The notes beneath the pieces were generated by a model. That model was not told the origin of the DNA. It saw only the letters and a program-made list of their open reading frames with translations, and made no database searches. The position numbers and the translations under genes are program-made. Below are positions 34,353 through 45,161 of a stretch of DNA of 64,000 nt, piece after piece. The first letter of the stretch is position 1. Each line of letters opens with the position of its first letter. Source of the DNA: Microdochium bolleyi (Eukaryota > Ascomycota > Sordariomycetes > Xylariales > Microdochiaceae); NCBI GenBank assembly GCA_001566295.1, contig KQ964248.1, positions 1,736,001 through 1,800,000 of the forward strand. The letters run 5' to 3'.

Positions 34353-35300
34353 TTATATCGGGTTCTCCATGCCCGTTGGTAATACGGCAGTCGCCATGCT
34401 TTCGGTAGTCGCTTGCGCAGCAGGGCTGGGGCCTCCGCCGCGTGATGCCTTTGGCGCGTTCAGCCCCCGCTTCATCATCTTGCCTAGCACAGTGACTAGC
34501 TCGCAAGCATCACTGAACATGTCATCATCCATTCCTTCGGTAGCTTCGTATACGTCGGCGATTGTGGTCTTCGCAACTTTCCGGCTCGCCTCGTGATCGT
34601 GGAGGCACTCGTAGAGGAAAGCTGCATATTCCGTCTTGACAGACAGCCTGAGCGAGTGAGAACCCCAAAGTAAGCTATCAGCAAGGTCAATGGCCTCTTT
34701 GAAGTACCCGTGCGCTGTTGCTCGATAGTCCATGCATGGGAGGAGAAATGATGCCAAGCGGTCTGAGTCTTGCATATCAAACCCTGGTGGCGGTCCGACG
34801 GGGCCACCCTCTGAGTACATGTTGGCGTAATCAGGGTTGGCCGCCATACCACCACGATCGACCCCCTTGCCCTTGTCGAGCTTGGTTGTTTCGGGAAGCC
34901 GCCCCATGGTGGGTGCTGAGTTGACTTCCGGAGTCGAGATCCCCATGGGCGAGACCTGGGGGTTGTTGTGGAAAAGGACAAAGATGTGGTAGAAAGAAGC
35001 TCGGAGTTTGAATGCTAGAACCTTGAGCTCAACATGGTCACCGACCATGGGCAGGACATATTGTTCCAGCATGACTAGACCTTCTCGAGAAAGCCATATT
35101 ATGTGGAAGTAGAGCTCCCAGGAGTGCGTCGATTTGGACGTGTCCAAACGGCGTTGCTTTCTCGCCTTCACCAACTGGCCTGCGAGATTGATGGAAAGGC
35201 CTAGGAGTTTGAATAACATCTGGCTGAGAAGTGAGTTGCTTGGTTCGACGTCGCGCGCGAGCCTGCCAAGGAACTTCTGGTCCACCTCGGATGAAGCCAT
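34353..35300 (-). CDS. divergent fungal 14-3-3-domain-like protein
   Basis: A single exon, 315 aa from MASSEVDQKF. The family resembles 14-3-3 proteins only loosely. The N-terminal half is helical (SNSLLSQMLFKLLGLSINLA and HIIWLSREGLVMLEQYVLPM). A proline-rich loop at about 125-180 is inserted, and the C-terminal helices keep the 14-3-3 order (ATAHGYFKEAIDLADSLL, LRLSVKTEYAAFLYECLHD, ASRKVAKTTIADVYEATEGM). The last part (DACELVTVLGKMMKRGL) corresponds to the terminal helix of 14-3-3, and the tail is Ala/Thr-rich. I recognise this as a widespread but poorly studied Pezizomycotina family; phosphopeptide binding is not established. A start nine codons upstream is possible but has weaker context. 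Confidence 0.8.
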   Translation of the reverse strand: MASSEVDQKFLGRLARDVEPSNSLLSQMLFKLLGLSINLAGQLVKARKQRRLDTSKSTHSWELYFHIIWLSREGLVMLEQYVLPMVGDHVELKVLAFKLRASFYHIFVLFHNNPQVSPMGISTPEVNSAPTMGRLPETTKLDKGKGVDRGGMAANPDYANMYSEGGPVGPPPGFDMQDSDRLASFLLPCMDYRATAHGYFKEAIDLADSLLWGSHSLRLSVKTEYAAFLYECLHDHEASRKVAKTTIADVYEATEGMDDDMFSDACELVTVLGKMMKRGLNAPKASRGGGPSPAAQATTESMATAVLPTGMENPI

Positions 35301-38300
35301 TGTTGCAGATAGCTGGATTGCCAGCAAACGATTTTTTGGGCGCGTGTATTGCCCAACTCAAGGATGAAGCGTAGCGGTAGTCCCCGGGATAATCTCGAGA
35401 CTGCTGATGCTCTCTGGGGCAAACTTGGCCGGATGGAAACGTTGCGTAAACCCCTTGACGGCCGACCTTGGGATGGCTCGTGAGAATGAACACTCTGATG
35501 CCAGCTGGAGGGCTAGCTTGACAAGAATGGTTCGCAGTAAGGCAGAGAAGAATTGCTGGTAGTCGAAGAGCGGATAGCAAGCACCATCATACAATGCCTG
35601 ATGAGGCGACGAGGATGGCTGCGATGCTCTGAAGCGCCAGGGGCTCTTATGCGGTATCTGTTGCCACCATGCAGGTTGAGCACAGTCTATGGAGCTGTTG
35701 ATTGCATACGCACAGCGTCGAAGGGCCGCAGGGTGGGATCTGGGAAGCCAATGGCGGTGTGAGGTCAGGGTAGACCCTGAAGTTCGGCTTCGCCTGGGTG
35801 GAGCCGACTGGAGCCTTCGAGGAAATCGGAGGCAGTGACGTTGGAGGCCTTCCAAGTATGCTTCGGCTTGCGCCTCAAGAGCAGGGCGCGATGAATGAAC
35901 CCAGACAGCTGGCCGTTGCTTCCAAGCGATGCGCCGGTATCGACAAGCTGTGGCTCTGGCTCAACGCCTATCCAGGGGTCGCACAAGCGGGTGAGAACGA
36001 TGAGAACAGCAAGGACTCCTGTGATATAGAGAAAGCGAGACGAGTTCGCGTCGTAAAGGACGCAATCCGAACTATGAGAACAGCCGTGTGAAGCAATGTG
36101 AAGGAGTGCTGAGGCTGGTGGAAGACCCGAAGAGTGACAAGCTCAGGTGGATCGAGCTGGGACGCGCTGCGCTGACGTGTGGCTAGCCCCAGGAGGCCAA
36201 TCGATGGTGGATGAGGCCGATGGAGGACGGGATTGGTGCCCGAGAGACAGGCGAGGGCGAAGCAGGTGCTGAAGAGCGCAAGAGTGAGCGGCGCAAGTGA
36301 GCGAGGGGGCGGTCCGAGTGAGCCAGAGCGGTTGAGCACGCGTCCGGAGTAGGTTTGAGTCCGCCGGGATGTCCTCATGCAGGGTGAGTTGTCCCTCGAG
36401 GCGTTGACGCCTGCCCGGCCGCTGGCAGGCGAGGCCAAGTACAGGTCCGCAGGTGGGCACAGGACGCTTGGCGAGTCGCTGTCGGAGGACTTCGCGATAG
36501 TCCCCAATAGGCACGTTTGACTGGCCGCGGCAGAGAGCGCGAAAGTGGAAATCTCCAAAGTGGTTGCGGCTTGCCAACTCTGGGAAGGAACGGCCAAGGA
36601 CGTGAAGGCGCGCGGCTGGCAGGCGCGACCTGAGTCCCGGCCAGGGTTTACTCTAGACTACAATGCGCTGCGTACGGAGTACCGGTACGAGCTTTGCTCT
36701 CCTCATCTCGCGCCGCGACACGCACTCCCTGCCTTTTGACCGTTGACAACCCCCCGATTTGCGATGCTGCTGCACCCAGCCCTGCACCGGCCGAGATCGC
36801 ATTCCAGAGCCCCGAGCATATATGCTGAATCGTGCAACCACCTGTGTTGGATACACCACCAGGCCAGCAGCCAGAGCGCCTCGGTCTTCGTGACAGGGGT
36901 TGCAGCCCAAGCCCACCTGCCCAGTCACTCTTGCCCGCTAGTCCGAGCTGGTCCAAGTCAGGTCTTCAACGGCAATCCTCGTTCCCTCATATTCACAAGA
37001 GATTGAGCCCGGCTCGGTAATTATGGACCATGCGACATTTGCCTCGAGCTGGGTGTGACTGGTCATGCGTGGGGGATGTGCCAGACGTCTTGACCTATGC
37101 CGTCCGGTATCACAACCAGGAACGGCGTCAATTAGGCTCCTAGTGTCCGCATGTGTCTGAGTCCGACTCTGAGACAATGCCGGCACGCCTCTCCGACGCC
37201 ACGGGGCCGCACGCTTTTGCCACGTTCTGGTCGTCTGGCATGCGTCGTGGAGACGGACCTGCGCGAGTTGCCCTTTGAATGACTGGCTCCTCGAGAGGCT
37301 CAAGGTCAGATTGGGGCAGGGCAAGGCATTGCCTGCATGACGTTTATGTGCTGGGCCTTATGACGACGGGTGGATGTCCACTTCACAATTCATGCTTGCC
37401 ACTGCAAACAAGGCAGTCGCGATGCGCTGGACAATCTCCCCAGCCACCTCAATTTCCTCCTCGGCCCGCCACACCCTCCCAGGACCTGTGTCTACTCGGC
37501 TCGAGCTACCGAGTGTCAGTGCCAAGACGCAATGCTTCTGGTTTCTGTGAGTCAACATCATCCTGTAACATGGCCACCACCCGGCAACTCAATCAATCAA
37601 GCAAGCACCGCAACAGAGATCTCACCCAGCATCATACTCGTGCTAATGTGCGAGCAACCGAACAACTTCCACGAGTCATGCTTCTACCTGCTCAAAACCA
37701 CATAATGCAGAAGTAATCATTGCAGACGACATGAAAGAAGGCGTATGAGAATGCAGCAACTACTCCGTAAAGGTAACCATAGTCCATGTCTCAACATGCG
37801 GTGTGTTCCAGAGCCAGGCCCAGCAACTTGTCTCGAGGCAACTGAAACAGGCACTCCCGATTGAGTGTCATAGGGTGCCTCGATTGGCTCCTTCGGGACA
37901 GTTCGCCGTCCCAGCTGTACGCACGCAGTCGGATCCCGCCAGCGATCCAAGGCGGCCAGAGCGATCAGTAGCATTGAAACCCTTGTGGGCCGCCACACAC
38001 TAGCGACCTCTTTCAGGGTCCTGTCCTCGAGTCTGGAGGCTAGCATTTGGTCCAGGATCCCGTCTCGAGCTTACGCCGATCTTGCCAGACACCAGGCGCT
38101 TCCAGCGCTTGGATTTCTGCCGAGGCGCGCCAAGTTGTCCTCGCTGCCCACAAAAGCACATGCCGAGCCACGCATTTCATTTCGACACGACCCTCCTGCC
38201 TCCTTTGCTTTGCGAGAAAATGAGATCTGGCTTGCCGGGCTGGTGGCTTCTTTGGTAGCGGAGGTGTTCCGTGAACCCCGACTTTCCCAAATTGGGCTTT

Positions 38301-39949
38301 GGCATTGTCAAGCCATGTTCCAGCCACAGAGACGAGCCTGACCAAACATGCAGTGGGCGCTGCGTCCTCCGTTTCGCTTTTGTCTCTCGCGGATGCACCT
38401 GGCGAAACAGGACTTGCATCTGCAGCTAAGGCTGAGACTTTTCCAGACTTCCAGAAAAAAGAATCTTAGGCGGACGCTGCTCTCAGTCCAGCTCCGTCCC
38501 CAAGGCAAGACCTTGCACCGATGACAGGCTCCACCTAGCCCAGGATACTCCGGACGGAGCAAGTACGGTTTCCCGAAGACCGCGCCGCTGCCACACCCGT
38601 GCCGATGTGCAGGTAAGGCACATGTCTGTGCGCCTGTTGTGGCTCGTGAAGGATGGCGAAGGATCATCGAACATGTGAGTCAGACGGCCGGAAAGGAGCT
38701 TTATCCAGACCAATCGACACTCCTTGGAACGCCATTCCTCTGCCATCCTGGGCTTCCAAGACATGATGTGGCTTTTTGTTTTGTTTTCGTTATGGACAAA
38801 CACGACGCAAGCACGGCCGAGTTTGTCCTCAGCTCGAGGCAGCCTACACATTCTCATCTGTATAAGACCAGAACTTCCGCCCAGTCCTGTGTGGACCGGT
38901 GGCTCGCCAGATTCCGGAACTTCCGAACAGTCATAGCTGTTCAAGCTCCATCCCACTTGCTTGAACCGGCCTGATCTTGGGCACCCTACCAGTCTGGTGC
39001 AAGGCACAAATTTTGGCATGCTTCTACGCGTGTTCCAAAGCTTCACCGCCTCCCGCAAAGGACCACTTCCCAAGGGTCGACGCTGCGCCGCATCAGACGC
39101 CCATAGTTTATTGCGTGGCCCGCTCCAGTAGCTCCCGCCGGCGCCTTGCAACGTGGACCCGTTCATCAGCATAACCTGCCTTTAGTAGTCCTCGCCAGGG
39201 GTCCCAGGTTGGGCCCGGTTTCGAGCAATTCAACTGCGCTCCACCCTTGACGACTTTGGGCAGGTCGGGCGTTTTTGCGGAAGTCGTGCGCTCCTGACTC
39301 CGGCCCACGATAATGCCAGTCGAGTTTCAGACTCGCTCTGCCGGATGAGCGACCCATTCTTAGATTAATCCTCAACGGTCTTGGGCTATTTAGCCGTTGC
39401 CCAAACATCCCGATATCCCGCGTTGTGCTCACGAGGCAGCACATCCAAGACCAAAACCTGACGACGACGCACACTCTTCTTCCCTTGGACCGGACCCATC
39501 GACTGGCCATTAACATATGTTGCTAAGGGTCTGAAACTGTGCTTCACTACGGCATTGACACGTGCCTAGGGCGTTGACACACGATAACCTCACCGCTGCA
39601 ACGCACAAAAAGCCAGTGTTCTGCTGTCATTTCGTGCCCACTTGTTATTCTCGCCCGAAAACAAAAACCCTGGTCCCGAAGCCTGCGACTCGATCAAGAA
39701 TCTTGTCGTGTGATTCTGCCAGACGGTTGACAAACGTCGCTTCGACAGCTCATCACACAAAATACAACAATCCTCTTTTGGTGGTTCTCGCCAAAACCAC
39801 GAACCCCCACCATCGGAGCTTCAACTCCAGCCAAGTCACCGGGGACTTACAAAACATTTGACACCCGCACATCTCCAACAATCACGACAACCACAAAGGC
39901 CACAACGCATCGCGGCGCTCGCCTAGGACTCTTTTCCCACGACAACAAA
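35301..39949. other. gene-poor region (4.6 kb)
   Basis: No gene I can support. It must include the promoter and 5' leader of the minus-strand 14-3-3-like gene (from 35300 upward) and that of the small cysteine-rich gene at 39950. Frames of up to about 229 codons on the minus strand (35968-36597, 38483-39172) overlap other frames and show no domains. A tRNA-like A-box/B-box pair near 36320-36365 lacks a pairing acceptor stem. Confidence 0.5.
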
Positions 39950-40183
39950 ATGTGTCAATACTACATGCACTCGTTTCTGTGCAACCACACATCCTACTCT
40001 TTCGCCAGGTTCTGCGACAAAGCCAATCTGGTCCAGAACCCCTGTGGGAGTAAGCACGTCTGGCACACGATACGCATGGACGACGCCTGCGACGAGTGCC
40101 TCATGTGTTTCCCAGACAAGTGCTATCCCAGGCCCGCACATACAGCCGCCAGACGAACCGCCGCAGCAGTCGGCAAAGTCTAG
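39950..40183 (+). CDS. small cysteine-rich protein, putative zinc-binding
   Basis: A 77-aa frame with a good start context (ACAAAATGT). Eight cysteines lie at positions 2, 11, 22, 32, 47, 50, 53 and 58, with His at 7, 13, 36 and 39. The N-terminus MCQYYMHSFLCNHTSY-SFA followed by a Cys and the later CDECLMC resemble small metal-binding proteins of filamentous fungi that begin with Met-Cys and contain C-x-H. There is no signal peptide, so cytosolic or nuclear location is likely. Function unknown. It stands alone between two long spacers, with a C/A-rich leader of about 400 nt before it, which supports a real transcript. It could be a chance frame, but the cysteine spacing argues against that. 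Confidence 0.6.
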   Translation: MCQYYMHSFLCNHTSYSFARFCDKANLVQNPCGSKHVWHTIRMDDACDECLMCFPDKCYPRPAHTAARRTAAAVGKV

Positions 40184-40409
40184 CACATCATACGGTCTTT
40201 ACGATTACCACATAAGACCCGACGCGAGTTACGGCGGGAAAGGCCGGCTTACGGTGTGTGAGAGTCCTCACCTCGAGCCGAGTTACCGAGCTGTGCCGGC
40301 CATCCATACAAAACCTCGCCCGAACCGCAGCAACTTCACATCGGTACACTCCAGCTGCAAAACCACACATGCGCCACGAGGTCCTTGCCGCAATTCACCA
40401 TCGTCTCCG

Positions 40410-40434
40410 CCCCCCCCCCTCCCCCCCTTCCCCC
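40410..40434. repeat. C-tract (C10-T-C7-TT-C5)
   Basis: Three cytosine runs of 10, 7 and 5. On the minus strand these are guanine runs that could form a G-quadruplex, and the + strand could form an i-motif. Confidence 0.9.
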
Positions 40435-41044
40435 AGCCAGTCTGCATTCAAGCCTGTTACTCAAGCCATGTAATTCCCTCCATGTAATTTCTCCCATACC
40501 TTTGAGAGGCCTGTTTCTCACTTGCCAGCGTTTCAGCCACAAAGCCTGTATTTCCCGTACCTTAGATCTCTTTCTGTACATTCGACGCAACTTCATGTTC
40601 ACGACCCTGGTCCGGATTGTTGGCGTACTCTCATCTTCACTGCTTTCCGGGAATATCTTGTCATCAAGGGTTTTCCTAGTTCGATTTTCCCATTGCGCTT
40701 GTCTTGCGGCGTTTCCGAATAGATTCCAGGAGAGAGGGCAGCAGAAGTGTAGCCGCGTAGGCGCTCAAAAAGACATTCAGCGTCATCTTTCATTTCTTTT
40801 GATATACCCGTGTTCAGTTCTGCTTCTACTTCCTATACACTCATATAGCTCGCGATTAGCCGAGCACAACCTCATGTACGCCCTGGCTCCCCCCCATTCG
40901 TCGTTCAGCGACTTTTAGGAAGTTTCACGACATCGGGCTAGACAGCAGCTTACGAGACCTACGACATTTCAAAACCATCAATGACAAACAACAGATCTCC
41001 TCATGAATTATGTGTGTTTCCCTTGTTCCTTCCTTGTGTTTTCC

Positions 41045-41066
41045 AAAAAAAAAAAAAAAAAAAAAA
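41045..41066. repeat. A22 homopolymer
   Basis: Twenty-two adenines in a row. There are no target-site duplications or coding sequence on its 5' side, so there is no reason to call a retroposon. It is likely a slippage-prone simple repeat and its exact length may be a sequencing estimate. Confidence 0.9.
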
Positions 41067-41348
41067 CCCGGCCTCACGACGACGAGAGATATGCATGGTC
41101 TTACTCCCTGCCCCTGCGTGCTACATGTGGTGCGCCTCTGGGCTCAACGAGGAACTCTCAATATCTACGCCCACTCAATGAGTGCTCGGTCAAAGAATTG
41201 GGATCAGTTTTACTTCAAAGCGAGTCCTCCCGCCCCGCAACGATATAGACAGCGAGGGTCCGAGAGCAGCAAACCGGGTGTAGTTACCGCAAGTTCCCTC
41301 TGTCCGCAAGCTTCTGACCTCGGCGGACCCAGTGCCAAGTATGCTAGA

Positions 41349-41390
41349 AAAGAAAAACATGACTGCGACTCATAGTCATGATTTTTCTTT
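41349..41390. other. long stem-loop (16/17-nt arms, 9-nt loop)
   Basis: The left arm at 41349-41364 (AAAGAAAAACATGACT) pairs with 41374-41390 (AGTCATGATTTTTCTTT) with one bulged base; the loop is GCGACTCAT. It lies about 220 nt past the SCAP stop on SCAP's strand and about 1.17 kb past the cysteine-rich gene. This is the strongest inverted repeat I found by eye in the window. Confidence 0.8.
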
Positions 41391-41608
41391 GACTGTAGTC
41401 ACTATAGCTTGTGGAGATGAAGGTGCTGCATTTCATGTTCAAATAGCGTACACAACAAGACGGGGCATGAACGTTAAGTCTGAATGTTGGTGTATATTCG
41501 TATTCTAAATTTCGTCAGAAAATGAAGCTTCTATGCGATAGCAGAAATGCTGGGTATACGTGTCATATAGGTAGAGTAACAAGGAAATCAAGTTGTCTTC
41601 GTCATATA

Positions 41609-44600
41609 TTACGGCGTGCGGAACAACGCCTCGGCTGGTGGATGTGAACCCGCCGCAGTACCCGGACGCGTCCGCGGACCGCCGGCACCAGCCCTCCTGC
41701 GGCGGCCGCTGACAGAAACCATGCCGTCGCCAAGTGTGCTCGGGTCGTTTTGCTGAAAACGTTCCTGGCCGACTGAGATAACCTTGATCGAAGTGCCGAG
41801 GCCGATCGCTATGCTCTGGCTGCCGACTCTTGCCACGGGGCCCAGGCTGGTGACAAACAAACGGCTATCATCCTCGTCATTTGAGCACAGCGAGGTGGTC
41901 TCTGATATCTCCTGCCTGCCGAGGTAGGATAGAGCCCAGATCTCCCACTTGTCTTGTACCGCAGGGTGGCCTGGAGGTTGATTGAGGCTTGCGCGCCGGC
42001 GTCTGAGGCCGTCTGAAACGACTCGGTGGCTGTATTGGCCTGGGCATAATTTTGTGAGTGCCTGGCGCCGAACTCCAGCGAGTAATCCTGATGGAAGAAG
42101 ATCCCATTGACCCGGATCTTTGATGACCCTTCTCGACTCCCTGACCAGGTCCCAGTTGCAGCACCGACTTTCAGCTGTGGGTTGGGTGGCCTTGATGCAG
42201 AGCAGATCGCCATCTCTTGGCGGCAGATATGTGTGGACGATGAGATCTCGTGTGTAGGCATGATTGTAGGCCACAGTCAGACTCGTGAGTCCCCTGGCCC
42301 CGCAAGCTGTTCTCCTGGCTCGGGGGAAGTAGCTCTTTAGCGACTTCGGGTGAACCGGATCCAATTTGAATGTGTGTATGGCCACATTCGTTTTCGCATG
42401 TACAAGGTCGGCTGATCTGGATCGGGCGACGAAAAATGCCGTCGCATCTGACAGTGGTGTGATAGATAACAGCTCTTGCTCACTTCCGGACGGCAGATTG
42501 ATGCGTTGTGAAACCCACTGCGTGCCGACTTTGCGGGCGCTGTACAAATGGCCTTTTCGAGTCGACATCATGAGGTAAAGTACGTCTGATTGAATTGTTA
42601 GAATACTTTTCCAATGGCTCGAGTGGGTAGTGTGTCAACTTACTGTCATCCACCAGTGATGCAACAGAGGCCAGTGTGCTGTCCTCTGTTAACATGAAAC
42701 GGCCACATGCTGTCTGTTCGCTCGTCAAGATCTCCAAGGACCCGTCTCTGCGGATCAATAGCAACGGCGGTGCCCCATTTGCGTCACATGCGCAGAAGAA
42801 GAATGCCTCCGGTTTGTGACGGCAGTCAACAGCGAGTGATGGCGCCCAGGTTTTCTCGAGCAAGTTCCAAAGAAGCACTCGTGTTGGCGTCAGCAAAGCT
42901 AGCCAGCGAGAATCGTCATCTATGCACATGAGGTGGAAATTTTGAGAGGGGCTCCCCAAGTTGTCGTTGTTCTGCAGTACCAAAGGGTATGGCGAGCCGC
43001 CCTCTTTGACGTCCCAAACCTGGATGACACGGTCAAGGCCCATGGAAACGATGTGTCCGTCTGTGGACGCGGTTAACAGAACCACATCAAGGGTGTGGCC
43101 GCGATCGAGAGTGCGGACGTGGAGCAGACTCTGGTCTTCCTCGACGTCGTTGCCTGTCTCAGCCAGCTCGTCCCAGAGCAGATAGTTCATGAGCAGGCGT
43201 ACCGCAGCAGTTAGGAAAAGGACCGTTGCAATGAAGGGTGAGGATTGGTGGCGGGCAAAGTCGTATACGGCTGGAAGGAAGGGCCGCTCCCGGATGGATG
43301 GCATACGGTCTGACCCTTTAAGCACGAAAACCAGCGGGTCGTAAACCTTCGCGATATAGCTGTGAGCGTGTGGCTTCACAACGTGAATGACTTCGCGAGC
43401 AGTCTCATGATCCTGCAGTCGTAGCCATGATGTTGGACTTCTCGCCTGGTGGATGTCGACATGCAGTGACGATTTTGTGAGTGCCACGTCCTTGTACTTG
43501 GGAGAGATCCGGCTGATGCGGCCGAGGGTCTGCAGTATGGTCTCGTTTTCAAAAAAGTGCCACTGCGCGATAAGCACAAAACCGATCATGACAACAGTGC
43601 CTGCGATGCGAGTGGACATGGCAATCTTGCCTTGCAGCACAGCGTCCAGCCAGTTTTGACGAGGCTGTACTTCGACCGAAGCGCGGCGAGTCCGTATCGA
43701 CGCCTTGGCGAGGGCATCGCTGAGTTCCGTGCGCCGCACATCGACGCTAAGCACGGCGAGGAAAAACGTCGAAAGATAGAAGAAGTCGAATATGAGAGCG
43801 ATAGCCGCAAAGGTGCAGAATGCTGCCACTCCTGGGGACACGAGCTGCGAGAGACCCCAAAGAATGAACAAGTTCTGTATCACGCTTGCAAGCGCCACGT
43901 GACTGGTCTCGCCAAACGCATGGCCGATACGAGCGCTGGTGCTCGCTTCCGAAGGTGTCATGATGACAGCGTTGATGAGGCGGAATATATTTTCGAGACT
44001 GAATGCAAAAACGACCACCGGATACGCCATCCGGGGTATCCGAGAAAGATCGATCTTGAAGACTGCGCAAAGCGTGAAGCTGGAGACAATGGAGAGGATG
44101 ATTTGTGCGATGACTGTCACCATCAAGCCGATCCTTGACTTGACTGCACGCAGCTTCGACAGGCTGACCAGGAAGTATATGAGGACGATGACATGTGTGA
44201 TGCCCAGCATCACGGTGTCTTGCACTGACATTGGTCGGAATTGGAACTCGTAGAGCTGACCGGCCTCCCGGCCCGGGTAGACCTGCCACTTTGTCGCCAT
44301 GCGCTCTGTGATTGCGGCGGCCCTCTGCTGCCAGAGTCGGGCAATCGGGGAGTCTCGTAGGTGAATGAGAGTAATGACTAGAGCATCTGCAGCAACCAAT
44401 TGGCGATCCTCGAAACGTTTTCCGGCAAAGACAATCGAGTGCCTAAGCGTCACATTCACCGATGTTGCCTGCGTTTTCTTCTCATTGACGGTCGTCAGGA
44501 TATCCTGATCGTCTCGCACGTTCTGCGCCACTCCGGACCAATACTGCAGTGGCGAGTGGAAGAACCATGACTGGTTGGTCAGGCCATTGACTATGTGGAA

Positions 44601-45161
44601 TGAGTCCCGTTGCTGAGGCGTTAGTGAAACCGCCATCGGGTCCGGCTGCTCGCCAAGGTCTGCGCCTTGCCGAGGACTGAAGTACTCCGTGGAGCCTAGG
44701 AGCTCGTTCTGTAGTTCGAGCGCTCCGAGCAGGACATCCTTCTCCAACGCTTGCATGTAGCTGCCGTGGACCCATATTGAGCGCATGAAGACGTCCGGCT
44801 GCACGGTAGCCTTTTCCTGCAACGGCTGGGCGTCCGTCCACACATGGTGCGGCAGGTTCGAAGCCCCATTTGTATAGTCGTTCGTGTATAGGAAGAAGAG
44901 GGGGTATATCAACACCGACGCGACGGCGACCGATATGAGCAGGATGGAGACGACATGGCGGGCTACGTATCTGCCGTATCGGGTGAATGCAGCACGGAGC
45001 GGATGGATCGGTGCTAGGACAGGCGCTTCAGTCGTACTACACGGGCGTGGTCAAGGGTCTGTCAGTACACGGTTGATGATGTTCCCGTGGGAGGTGCAGA
45101 GGCAGAGGTTGGGAATGGCTGGATCTTACCCTCTGAAGGGATAGAGAAAGTACCAAATCAT
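41609..45161 (-). CDS. SCAP homologue (sterol-sensing SREBP escort)
   Basis: Three exons on the minus strand, 45161-45130, 45036-42644 and 42585-41609; introns 93 and 58 nt; 1133 aa. The 32-nt first exon encodes MIWYFLYPFRG, and joining gives TTEAPVLAPIHPLRAAFTRYG. TM1 is at about 35-60. A lumenal loop of about 220 residues follows. The sterol-sensing domain spans about 285-445 (MLGITHVIVLIYFLVSLSKL, MVTVIAQIILSIVSSF, FAFSLENIFRLINAVIMTPS). A late TM lies near 600. The C-terminal third carries degenerate WD40 repeats (TASTDGHIVSMGLDRVIQVW). SCAP holds SREBP in the ER and takes it to the Golgi when sterol or oxygen falls. The Aspergillus counterpart is called scpA and the S. pombe one Scp1. 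The SREBP gene itself is not in the window. Confidence 0.92.

Larger units (their letters stand above)
40184..41608. other. convergent spacer with homopolymer tracts
   Basis: Between the cysteine-rich gene and the SCAP stop. It contains a C-rich tract at 40410-40434, an A22 run at 41045-41066 and a strong hairpin at 41349-41390. No protein-coding gene is recognised; the frame at 40385-40918 is pyrimidine-derived low complexity. Confidence 0.5.

Noticed and set aside
36300..36370. A-box/B-box-like words (GCCAGAGCGGTTGAGC, then GGTTTGAGTCC)
   Set aside because: No pairing acceptor stem or anticodon arm could be folded, so no tRNA is called.
35968..36597. A 209-codon minus-strand frame with a hydrophobic stretch
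   Set aside because: The hydrophobic part is short and the frame has no family resemblance; could be part of the 14-3-3-like gene's upstream leader.
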